A program made the translations under genes and the position numbers. Below, piece after piece: positions 22,562 to 30,132 of a stretch of DNA of 31,377 nucleotides; positions within the stretch are counted from its first letter, which is position 1; each line of letters begins with the position of its first letter. The DNA is from Cacconaster sp033811195 (lineage in GTDB: Bacteria; Bacteroidota; Bacteroidia; Bacteroidales; UBA932). The stretch covers positions 1 to 31,377 of the forward strand of contig JAPXOZ010000019.1 of NCBI GenBank assembly GCA_033811195.1, in the 5' to 3' direction. The notes under the pieces were generated by a model that saw only the letters and a program-made list of their open reading frames with translations, did no database searches and had not been told where the DNA came from.

Positions 22562-23893
22562 ATGAAATATTCGGACGTCGCATACGATGAGATGCTCGAG
22601 TGGCTTTTTACTCGATTTCCCTCTTACCAGAGAGTTGGAGAGAGGGCTTTCAAGCCGGGCCTCGATACAATGCGTAAATTCATAACCCAGTTGGAATCTC
22701 CCCAGTCGCACTATAAGGTAATCCATGTAGCTGGTACTAACGGCAAAGGTTCAGTTTCACATATGACTGCTTCTGCTCTGGCATGCTGTGGGTTGAAAGT
22801 TGGACTCTACACATCGCCCCACTTAACGGATTTTAGAGAGAGGATGAAAGTAATATCGCAGGGTGATTCAGGCTGTTTCTATGAGATGATTTCAGAAGAA
22901 GAGGTCTTTGCTTTTATGGAGCGATGCCGAGACTTTCTCGACAAATACAACCCCTCATTTTTCGAAATAACAACCGCAATGGCATTTGACTGGTTCCATA
23001 GCAGAGGGATTGATATCGCAGTTATCGAATGTGGTTTAGGAGGTCGCTTTGACTCTACGAATGTCGTGACTCCGGTGCTCTCGGTAATCACCAATATAGG
23101 ACTGGAACATCGTGAATATCTTGGTCATACTATTGAAGAAATAGCACGTGAAAAGGCAGGTATCATTAAACACGGAATCCCGGCACTGGTAGGGGAGAGC
23201 ACTCCGGAGACACGTGTTGTCTTTGAACAGGTTGCCGCAGATGTGGGAGCTTCGAATCTCTTCTTTGCGGAGGAATTCTTACCTTTCCTGACGCTTTCTC
23301 TGGATGAAATCGATCTTAAAGGAGATTGTCAGCAGCACAACCTAAAGACAGTTTCCGCTATCTTGGCATTGATATTCACTAACGGATTGCTGGATTGCAA
23401 GTGTGATATCGACAAGCTATCCAATGGAGTATCAAACGCAGCTGCCTTCACCGGTTTGCGCGGAAGATGGGACACTCTCAGAAAGGCTGCAAATAACGGA
23501 GGTATTCCGGGCAAGGCCCCTATTATCTGTGATACGGCTCACAATGCCCACGCCATGCGCTGGGTTCGCGAACAGATAGATAAGATTTCATGTGATTATG
23601 ATAATATATTTTTTATATTTGGTGTTGTTGCGGATAAGGATGTGGATAGTATAGCTTCATGCCTTCCAAGAGATGTACACTTCATTTTTACTAACAGTGT
23701 AGGGGAGAGGGCTTTGCCTGCGGCAAAACTGGCAAACCTACTTTCAGATCATGGCATAAATGGTCGTATAACCACCTCCGTTAAGGAGGCGCTGAAGATG
23801 GCTGATTCCCTGGCCGGCGAAGAGGATTTGATATTTATCTGCGGCAGCAATTTCGTCGTAGCGGAAGTGTTGGAGATAGTAAGTAGTATGTAG
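22562..23893 (+). CDS. folC: Folylpolyglutamate synthase / dihydrofolate synthase
   Basis: A 443-residue Mur-ligase-family enzyme. Seen: opening YDEMLEWLFTRFPSYQRVG, P-loop AGTNGKGSVSHM (Lys62), YTSPHLTDFRERM, FEITTAMAFDWF, ECGLGGRFDSTNV, and the C-terminal ICDTAHNAHAM segment. It adds glutamates to folates, and in many bacteria also makes dihydrofolate from dihydropteroate. It is divergent from purL across about 100 bp; both serve purine and folate metabolism. The last codons (VSSM) and the TAG stop are supplied by heptad repeat words, so the C-terminus has been rewritten by the array. Confidence 0.95.
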   Translation: MKYSDVAYDEMLEWLFTRFPSYQRVGERAFKPGLDTMRKFITQLESPQSHYKVIHVAGTNGKGSVSHMTASALACCGLKVGLYTSPHLTDFRERMKVISQGDSGCFYEMISEEEVFAFMERCRDFLDKYNPSFFEITTAMAFDWFHSRGIDIAVIECGLGGRFDSTNVVTPVLSVITNIGLEHREYLGHTIEEIAREKAGIIKHGIPALVGESTPETRVVFEQVAADVGASNLFFAEEFLPFLTLSLDEIDLKGDCQQHNLKTVSAILALIFTNGLLDCKCDIDKLSNGVSNAAAFTGLRGRWDTLRKAANNGGIPGKAPIICDTAHNAHAMRWVREQIDKISCDYDNIFFIFGVVADKDVDSIASCLPRDVHFIFTNSVGERALPAAKLANLLSDHGINGRITTSVKEALKMADSLAGEEDLIFICGSNFVVAEVLEIVSSM

Positions 23894-24185
23894 TATGTAG
23901 TTCTGAGTTTTGAGTATGTAGTATGGAGTTCTGAGTTTTGAGTATGTAGTATGGAGTTTTGAGTTTTGAGTATGTAGTATGTAGTTCTGAGTTTTGAGTA
24001 TGTAGTATGGAGTTTTGAGTTTTGAGTATGTAGTATGTAGTGTGTAGTGTGTAGTGAGGAGTAAGGAGTTTTGGCTGGGGAGTGGGTAAGGGGTGAGAGG
24101 AAGTTTAGAGTAAGTAAAGTAAATAACAAGTAATTATAGTAAGTAATAAATAGATTTTAGTAAGTAATATTTAATATAATAAACA
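23877..24185 (+). repeat. Heptad array 4, longest
   Basis: From inside the folC C-terminus, 34 words run in perfect 7-nt register to 24114; the first 28 are close to consensus (TAGTATG, GAGTTCT, GAGTTTT, GAGTATG, TAGTGTG). A higher order of four words (28 bp) repeats several times. After 24114 AT-richer, decayed words (TAGTAAG, TAATAAA, TAGATTT, TAATATT) continue, with one 1-nt slip at 24136, to 3 nt before the dipeptidase ATG. So the whole folC-dipeptidase gap is repeat; no hairpin terminator or clear promoter box is seen in it. Confidence 0.9.
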
Positions 24186-24188
24186 GTA

Positions 24189-25277
24189 ATGCAAAAGAGA
24201 AGATTTTATTCGGTGGCTTTATTGCTTTTGGTAGCTTTTTTTTCTTCAGGATGTGCTGAGGAAACGGTTGAAGCAAGGGTTGAGCGTCTTCATAAAAAGA
24301 TGTTTACGATAGATACCCACAACGATTTTTCGATGTGGCTTGAGAATCCGGATGGAGATTACGGCGTCAAGGGAGGGCAGGTCTCATTTCAACAGATGCA
24401 TGACGGAGGTCTAAATGCTGCCTTTTTTGCAGCGTACCAGGACCAGGGACCCATTGACCCGGAATTCCACCGCTTTGCGCGTGAATATGCGGACACACTG
24501 ATATTCTTACTCAAGCAATATGCGGAGCAACACAGTGAGCTCGGTGCTATCGCAACCTCTATAAAGGAGATGAAGGCACTTAAGAAGGCAGGTAAGGTTT
24601 CACTCTTTCTTTCAATAGAGAATGCTTGCTGTATAGGAGATTCTCTACCGCTCGTTCAATATTACTATGATCAAGGGGTGAGGATGATAGGACTTACACA
24701 CAACGGTAATAATGCCATAGCTGATGCCGGTACCACCAAAATAAAATTGCATGGCGGCCTTTCCGATTTCGGAAAAGAGGCGATTGCCGAGATGAATCGT
24801 CTTGGTATCGTGGTTGATCTCTCACATGCCTCGAGAGATGCTACACTTCAGGCCGTACAGGTGAGTAAAACACCAATTATAGCGAGTCATTCCTGTGTTT
24901 TTGCCGTTCGTGAACTCTCGCGCAATCTTACCGATGAAGAGATAATCGCCATTGCAGAAAAGGGTGGTGTGGTACACCTAGCCCTGGATGCCTGGTTGCT
25001 CCGTTATGGTCCCGATTACAGTGCCACTTCGTTAGATGACTTTATGAAACATCTCCATTACCTCATCGATCTGGTGGGAATAGATCATGTGGGAGTAGGC
25101 AGTGACTTTGACGGAGGTGGTGGATTGGTTGACTGCAAGGATATGAGCGAGTACCACAACCTTACGAAACGTCTTGTCGAAGAGGGTTTCTCCGATGAGG
25201 ATATAATAAAAATATGGGGAGGCAATTTCCTCCGTGTCTTTGAAGAGGTAGAGCGGTACGCTGCAGAGCAGAGATGA
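24189..25277 (+). CDS. Lipoprotein membrane dipeptidase (peptidase family M19)
   Basis: A 362-residue renal-dipeptidase-family enzyme with an N-terminal signal peptide and lipobox SSGC (Cys22). Zinc-site residues are visible: His44 and Asp46 in DTHNDF, Glu in LSIENACCIG, and His in VDLSHAS and ASHSC; the family ending VGVGSDFDGGG and IWGGNFLRVF is intact. It would cleave dipeptides at the cell envelope. The upstream gap is composed of heptad repeats, so either a promoter is hidden in the AT-rich part (24115-24188) or it depends on folC readthrough. The TGA stop is followed immediately by another heptad array. Confidence 0.92.
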   Translation: MQKRRFYSVALLLLVAFFSSGCAEETVEARVERLHKKMFTIDTHNDFSMWLENPDGDYGVKGGQVSFQQMHDGGLNAAFFAAYQDQGPIDPEFHRFAREYADTLIFLLKQYAEQHSELGAIATSIKEMKALKKAGKVSLFLSIENACCIGDSLPLVQYYYDQGVRMIGLTHNGNNAIADAGTTKIKLHGGLSDFGKEAIAEMNRLGIVVDLSHASRDATLQAVQVSKTPIIASHSCVFAVRELSRNLTDEEIIAIAEKGGVVHLALDAWLLRYGPDYSATSLDDFMKHLHYLIDLVGIDHVGVGSDFDGGGGLVDCKDMSEYHNLTKRLVEEGFSDEDIIKIWGGNFLRVFEEVERYAAEQR

Positions 25278-25410
25278 TAGTTCTGAGTTCTGAGTATGTA
25301 GTTCTGAGTTAAGAGTTCTGAGTTCTGAGTATGTAGTTCTGAGTATGTAGTTCTGAGTTAAGAGTTCTGAGTTTCGAGTTCTGAGTTCTGAGTCCTGCGT
25401 TTCGAGTCAG
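25278..25410 (+). repeat. Heptad array 5, fills a convergent gap
   Basis: Nineteen 7-nt words in unbroken register start at the base after the dipeptidase stop and end in the atoE stop codon (25407-25409). Words include TAGTTCT, GAGTTCT, GAGTATG, GAGTTAA, GAGTTTC; the last three are decayed. The whole space between the two convergent genes is repeat. Confidence 0.92.
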
Positions 25411-26756
25411 AGAGCCCAAAGTAAGAATCCCAAACAGATAATTATGCCTGAGATCAATAGATTGATCAGGCAGTAGCCCATGATATCCCTCGCTCCGAGT
25501 TTGGCTATTGCGAGCGCAGGAATAGCCCAGAAAGGCTGTATTAGATTGGTCCAGGCATCACCCCAGGCGATAGCCATTCCTGTGATAGCTGGAGAAACAC
25601 CCAAGGCAGCTCCTGCAGGCATCATTATGGGTCCCTGAACGGCCCATTGACCTCCGCCCGAAGGCACGAATATATTGACCAGTCCTGCACTCAGGAAGGT
25701 GAGTAAGGGGAATGTATGTTCGTTGGAGATGTTGACACAAAGATTGCTGATCTCACCCGCAAGGGAAACACCTTCGGCGGAAGTGCCAGTCATTATGCCC
25801 ATAATACCGGCATAAAATGGAAATTGGAGTAGTATACCCGCACTTCCCACTGCCGCTTTGTTGAGCGATTTGACAAAGGCAATAGGCGTTTTGTGAAACA
25901 ATATTCCTAGGAAAAGGAAGATCATTATCACGGAGTTCAAATCCAGCGATCCCCCGTTCACAAATTTTATCACGAGGAATGAAAGTCCCATCAAAGATAT
26001 GATTAGGGAGATAACGATGCTGTTTTCGGCCTTCTCGGCCGGGGTTGAAGGTTTGAATGACCTCTCATCCTCTTCTTCCTCAAGGAGTTTCGGGTCAACC
26101 TCTACCACCACTTTGCCCTTCGGATGCATAAGTGAATTGACCACTACCAGCGAAATTATCACAAGTCCTGAAATTGCGAGGTTGTAGAGAGAAAGAATGG
26201 TATTGCTGATCGCAATTGGCTCTGTAACCACACCCATAGTGACAGTAGACAATGCTGCACCCGGCGTAGCGAGTGCCAGAGGAATGGAACCGGAGATACC
26301 TCCGTGCCATACCACAAATCCGCTGTATGCAGAGGCAATCAGCAGACGATAATCTACACCACGCATCTTGCGTGCTATGGACTTGGCAAATACTACCCCT
26401 ATAATAAGACCAAAACCCCAGTTGATCCAGCAGGCAAGTGCCGCAACCAAAGAAACCAGAGCAATCGCCCCAACAGGTCTTTTGGGCATAGAAGCCAGTT
26501 TGTTAAGTCCCTTTTTAATGGCCGGTGCATCAGCCAAAGTAGAACCGCATACCAGGACAAGTGCCATTTGCATCGAAAAAGCAAGCAACCCCCATACTCC
26601 ATTGCCCCAATTGGTCAATACTTCCAAAGGTGTCTGTCGGCACACGGGCATCGCCACCGCAAATGAAATAAAAGTCAGTAACAGAGCAAAAATGAAGGGC
26701 TCCGGCAAATATCTCTGTACTAAGCGCACACTGGCGTTGACCATTTTTCTGAACAT
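25407..26756 (-). CDS. atoE: Short-chain fatty acid transporter, AtoE family
   Basis: A 449-residue integral membrane protein, with about ten to twelve hydrophobic segments. Features of the AtoE/TIGR00366 family: RLVQRYLPEPFIFALLLTFI near the start, NWGNGVWGLLAFSMQMALVLV, WINWGFGLIIG, VWHGGISGSIPLALATPG, and IFVPSGGGQWAVQGPIMMPAG. It is thought to take up short-chain fatty acids such as acetoacetate or butyrate by symport; direction and substrate are not shown here. It is monocistronic and divergent from the SulP gene, with overlapping promoter boxes. Its TGA stop lies in the last word of heptad array 5, and no separate terminator exists. Confidence 0.88.
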   Translation of the reverse strand: MFRKMVNASVRLVQRYLPEPFIFALLLTFISFAVAMPVCRQTPLEVLTNWGNGVWGLLAFSMQMALVLVCGSTLADAPAIKKGLNKLASMPKRPVGAIALVSLVAALACWINWGFGLIIGVVFAKSIARKMRGVDYRLLIASAYSGFVVWHGGISGSIPLALATPGAALSTVTMGVVTEPIAISNTILSLYNLAISGLVIISLVVVNSLMHPKGKVVVEVDPKLLEEEEDERSFKPSTPAEKAENSIVISLIISLMGLSFLVIKFVNGGSLDLNSVIMIFLFLGILFHKTPIAFVKSLNKAAVGSAGILLQFPFYAGIMGIMTGTSAEGVSLAGEISNLCVNISNEHTFPLLTFLSAGLVNIFVPSGGGQWAVQGPIMMPAGAALGVSPAITGMAIAWGDAWTNLIQPFWAIPALAIAKLGARDIMGYCLINLLISGIIICLGFLLWAL

Positions 26757-26782
26757 AATACAGGCTTTTGATAATTAATTTT

Positions 26783-26810
26783 CAAAGTTAGTTTAAATTG
26801 GATACTTTTG
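26783..26810. promoter_or_regulatory. Divergent promoters of atoE and the SulP gene
   Basis: Minus-strand TAACTTTG at 26790-26783 (for atoE) and plus-strand TACTTTTG at 26803-26810 (for SulP) are both perfect TAnnTTTG boxes, only 12 bp apart. Their -33 regions overlap the opposite box, and neither has a strong TTG. Simultaneous use would interfere. Confidence 0.5.
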
Positions 26811-26853
26811 TCCTCAAATTCTCAAAAATAACCGGACTTATTTAGCATTTCAG

Positions 26854-28578
26854 ATGAAAACCCGACTGTCACAGCTCTTCAGACCCAAATTTTTCGAACT
26901 TTTTAAGAAAGGTAATTACAATAAAGAGACCTTTATACAGGACTTTATTGCAGGTGTAATTGTAGGTATAGTGGCTTTACCGCTGGCAATTGCTTTTGGT
27001 ATTGCTTCGGGAGTTACCCCTCAGCAGGGTCTGATTACTGCCGTCGTTGCGGGCTTTCTCACATCACTTTTGGGAGGTTCAAATTTTCTGATCGGGGGTC
27101 CTACCGGAGCATTCATCGTAATTGTAGCCGGTATTGTTGGTGACTTCGGAATTCAGGGTTTGATAATATCCACCATTTTGGCCGGAATTATGCTTGTACT
27201 GATGGGTGTTTTCAAGCTTGGGACGTTAATCAAGTTTATTCCTTATCCCATTGTGATAGGTTTTACATCAGGTATCGCCGTGACTATCTTCTCCACCCAG
27301 ATTAAAGATTTCTTTGGGTTGACCATAGCTGAGGTGCCTTCCAGTTTTCTCGCTAAATGGGGTTGCTATTTCAGCAATTTGGGTTCGATTTCCATTGCAG
27401 AGACCTTGATGTCACTCTTCTGCCTTGCAATAATTATTTTCTGGCCACGAGTGACGAAAAAAGTGCCAGGATCACTTATTGCTATTATTGTTGGAACATT
27501 TATTTCGCTGCTGCTTTCCCGCTTTGCAGGACTCGAATTTGCCACAATTGGAAGTAAATTTCCCGAACTGGCGGGAGGAATAGCTATTCCCCAGCCTGTA
27601 GCTCCAAAAATCACTCTTGATTCTGCTGTCAAACTCTTTCAACCTGCATTTACCATTGCCTTTCTCTGTGCAATTGAGTCGCTTCTTGCTGCAATGGTTG
27701 CAGATGGTGCCACCGGCAAACGTCACAACTCCAATACCGAGCTCATAGGACAAGGTATAACAAACATTATAACTCCTCTTTTCGGCGGTATTCCGGCAAC
27801 CGGAGCCCTTGCACGCACAATGACCAATATCAACAACGGTGGAAAGACTCCTGTCGCAGGTATTATCCACTCACTCGTACTGCTGCTGATTTTCCTCTTC
27901 CTAATGCCCTATGCCATCTATATTCCTCTCTCTTGCCTTGCGGCAATTCTTGTAATGGTGGCATATAATATGAGTGAATGGAGGACATTCAAGTATCTGC
28001 TCAAAGGAGACAGAGCCGATGTTATAGTGCTGCTGATTACCTTTTTCCTGACTGTGTTGGTCGACTTGACAGTTGCAATCGAGGTGGGTCTTCTGATGGC
28101 AATCATTCTCTTTGTTAAGCGTGTTTCCGAGACTTCATCTATCACGGTTCTTGAGAGCGATTATCTGGCTGCAACTGAGAATGAAGAGAAGGCGGTGCTT
28201 GAGAATATAGAACAACTGAATGTTCCTAAGGGAGTAGAGATATTTGAAATAGACGGACCTTTCTTTTTCGGGCTTGCCAGCAAGATGGACGAGATTGACC
28301 GCCAAACTCAAAAAGAGATTATCAAAATACGTATCATACGTATGCGCAAGGTGCCTTTCATCGATTCGACTGGGATCAACAACCTTCGCGGTCTCTACAA
28401 ACGTTCAAAAAAATCCGGCATCCAGGTTATTCTCTCCGGAGTCCAGGAGAATGTATATGATTCGATAGAAAAGTCCGGATTACTTCATGAAATCGGCCAT
28501 GAGTATGTGTTCTCCCATATCATCCCGGCTTTGGCCAAAGCGACCGAGATGGTGATGTTGAGCGAACACAAAGAGTAA
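26854..28578 (+). CDS. SulP-family anion transporter with STAS domain
   Basis: A 574-residue SulP/SLC26-type protein. About 11-14 membrane segments (from residue 30 to about 420) include the family motif VGIVALPLAIAFGIASG and FLIGGPTGAFIVIVAG, as well as the conserved IPATGALARTMTNINNGGKTP segment. A C-terminal STAS domain starts near 455 (VEIFEIDGPFFFG) with the PFIDSTGINNL strand-helix. SulP proteins carry sulfate, bicarbonate or other anions; which one is open. It converges on the cysteate synthase gene 16 nt downstream, which uses sulfite; sulfate or sulfite supply would fit but is an inference from position only. Confidence 0.9.
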   Translation: MKTRLSQLFRPKFFELFKKGNYNKETFIQDFIAGVIVGIVALPLAIAFGIASGVTPQQGLITAVVAGFLTSLLGGSNFLIGGPTGAFIVIVAGIVGDFGIQGLIISTILAGIMLVLMGVFKLGTLIKFIPYPIVIGFTSGIAVTIFSTQIKDFFGLTIAEVPSSFLAKWGCYFSNLGSISIAETLMSLFCLAIIIFWPRVTKKVPGSLIAIIVGTFISLLLSRFAGLEFATIGSKFPELAGGIAIPQPVAPKITLDSAVKLFQPAFTIAFLCAIESLLAAMVADGATGKRHNSNTELIGQGITNIITPLFGGIPATGALARTMTNINNGGKTPVAGIIHSLVLLLIFLFLMPYAIYIPLSCLAAILVMVAYNMSEWRTFKYLLKGDRADVIVLLITFFLTVLVDLTVAIEVGLLMAIILFVKRVSETSSITVLESDYLAATENEEKAVLENIEQLNVPKGVEIFEIDGPFFFGLASKMDEIDRQTQKEIIKIRIIRMRKVPFIDSTGINNLRGLYKRSKKSGIQVILSGVQENVYDSIEKSGLLHEIGHEYVFSHIIPALAKATEMVMLSEHKE

Positions 28579-28594
28579 TATGCCGCTTCGGGAA

Positions 28595-29881
28595 TTACTT
28601 GAATAGATTTTCAACTCTGGTTATTACCCCTTCGTCTGAAGCCAAAGCGATGAGTGAGGGCTTGAGGTAGACAACCTTGTGGTCGCGTTTGAAACGCTCC
28701 TCTCCTCCACCAGTAATATTGAGCATAGTAATCGCATCTTTCGGCATTTTGCCTGCCTTGAAGGCATTGATCATACCTTTAGTAGCGACTGCAGATGCGG
28801 GATGGATGTCAATTCCTTCAGTACGCAGGAAGAGTTCCTGCATCTCTTTGATATCGTTGTTATCCGCCAGCTCAACATCTCCTCCGGCATCACACATTGC
28901 ATCATAGAGGCCTCCACGCACTGCATAAGGGGGTCTTCTGTTTGAGAGCACCTTGGCGTCTATTGCGGTCGCTTTAATTCGTGCCTCTTCATCATCCATT
29001 GGCAGAAGAGTTTTGCTGCCTGCTTTCCACGCATCATACATAGGAGTAAAAGGAATGTTTTGCGAAGGGAAAAGCTTCATTTTATGATTGCCGAAACGGC
29101 CATCCTCTATAAGACGGAGATTGGCTTCCCACGCAGCAATAGCTCCTGTACCGCTACCTATTGATTGGAAATAGCAATCGGGAATGCGACCAATTACCTC
29201 GGCTGCAGAAAGCACAGTTGTAGCCATACCATCTCTGCGGGCTACATTCTTTGCACCGCCTTCGGCAAAAAACATCTCCGATGTACAAACCTTGTCGGCA
29301 AGCGCAATAGCGTCATAATAGTCACTGTCTTTGGGTGAGCAGATAAGTTTGACGCAGTCGTTTATCGGTTTATCAAACCACAAAGCATCAATATTGTCCT
29401 TCGGCACACTCAACAGCAGTGGAATGTTGTTTTCGGAGCAAACCTTTGCAAATGCTCTGGCCGTGTTACCGGCCGATGCTACTACCAATATTCCTTTCTT
29501 ATTAGGAGAGAGCCTGCCACATACTGAATAGGCCTCTGTCTCCTTGAAAGAACCTGTGGTCATGTAAGCATTTCTTTCCGGCCAGTAGCCGGAAAAAGCA
29601 ATATAGAGATTGGGGATACCGAGTTCGACGGACAGAGCCTCACTTTTGTAGGTCTGTGTTGCTGAAGAACCTTTGAGTGTGCGGCTTATGGGGAGCCAGT
29701 CGGCAAAACGGTAGATACCCTCTTCCTGACTTTTGAAATCTATCTGTTTTTTTTCGTAAATGGCCCTGATGAGTGAGGGCACCGTACCCTGTGGGTCTTC
29801 CAGGAGCCATCCTGTATCTTCAAATCGTCGGCCTGTAGCCAAATTTTCAAGTACGTACTTTGTGGGTTTGAAATTTTTCAT
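28595..29881 (-). CDS. Cysteate synthase (threonine-synthase-like PLP enzyme)
   Basis: A 428-residue PLP enzyme of fold II. It matches the archaeal cysteate synthase pattern (TIGR03844) rather than true threonine synthase: TYKSEALSVELGIPNLYIAFSGYWPER, Lys113 in TGSFKETEA as the PLP lysine, ASAGNTARAFA (135-145), ARRDGMATTVLSA, FQSIGSGTGAIAAWE, and RPPYAVRGGLYDA. The enzyme makes L-cysteate from O-phosphoserine and sulfite. In Bacteroidales cysteate feeds capnine and sulfonolipid synthesis; in methanogens it feeds coenzyme M. AAGAGAG lies just before the ATG as a ribosome site. Heptad array 6 abuts its upstream region. Generic pipelines may name it threonine synthase. Confidence 0.85.
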   Translation of the reverse strand: MKNFKPTKYVLENLATGRRFEDTGWLLEDPQGTVPSLIRAIYEKKQIDFKSQEEGIYRFADWLPISRTLKGSSATQTYKSEALSVELGIPNLYIAFSGYWPERNAYMTTGSFKETEAYSVCGRLSPNKKGILVVASAGNTARAFAKVCSENNIPLLLSVPKDNIDALWFDKPINDCVKLICSPKDSDYYDAIALADKVCTSEMFFAEGGAKNVARRDGMATTVLSAAEVIGRIPDCYFQSIGSGTGAIAAWEANLRLIEDGRFGNHKMKLFPSQNIPFTPMYDAWKAGSKTLLPMDDEEARIKATAIDAKVLSNRRPPYAVRGGLYDAMCDAGGDVELADNNDIKEMQELFLRTEGIDIHPASAVATKGMINAFKAGKMPKDAITMLNITGGGEERFKRDHKVVYLKPSLIALASDEGVITRVENLFK

Positions 29882-29940
29882 ATCTCTCTTATTTTATTAC
29901 ACATTACTTTATCTTTTCATCCTTTCCTTTGATTCACATA

Positions 29941-30132
29941 CTACCCACTACATACTACCCACTACCCACTACACACTACATACTCCTCACTCCTCACTCC
30001 ACACTCAGAACTCAGAACTCAAAACTTCCCCGCACCCCATACTCAGAACTCAGAACTCAAAACTCAAAACTTCCCCGCACCCCGCAACTCGCACCCCGTA
30101 ACTACTCCACACTCCTCACTACTCACTACACA
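29941..30132 (-). repeat. Heptad array 6, mixed AT and GC words
   Basis: About 27 words, 14 in register (29941-30038), a 3-nt slip, then 13 more. On plus they are C-rich: CTACCCA, CTACACA, CTCCTCA, CTCAGAA, CTCAAAA, CTTCCCC, GCACCCC. A group of five to six words ending in CTTCCCC and GCACCCC occurs twice. The array includes the last codons and TAG stop (30119-30121) of the Fe-S protein gene, and ends 59 nt before the cysteate synthase ATG. Confidence 0.9.

Noticed and set aside
23877..24114. CRISPR array
   Set aside because: The period is 7 nt with no constant repeat and no unique spacers, and no cas genes are in the window.
23749..24129. A 126-residue minus-strand frame with repeated TQNSKLHTTYS-like peptides
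   Set aside because: It is the antisense reading of heptad array 4 plus the end of folC. Because antisense heptads lack stops, such frames arise automatically; composition is pure repeat.
28595..29881. Threonine synthase
   Set aside because: Fold and length fit, but the YIAFSGYWPER, TGSFKETEA and RPPYAVRGGLYDA segments match cysteate synthase much better.
29760..30101. Plus-strand frame with a hydrophobic start and repeated NSELKTSPHP-like tail
   Set aside because: It overlaps the cysteate synthase start in antisense and then reads through heptad array 6. The frame is open only because the C-rich strand has few stops.
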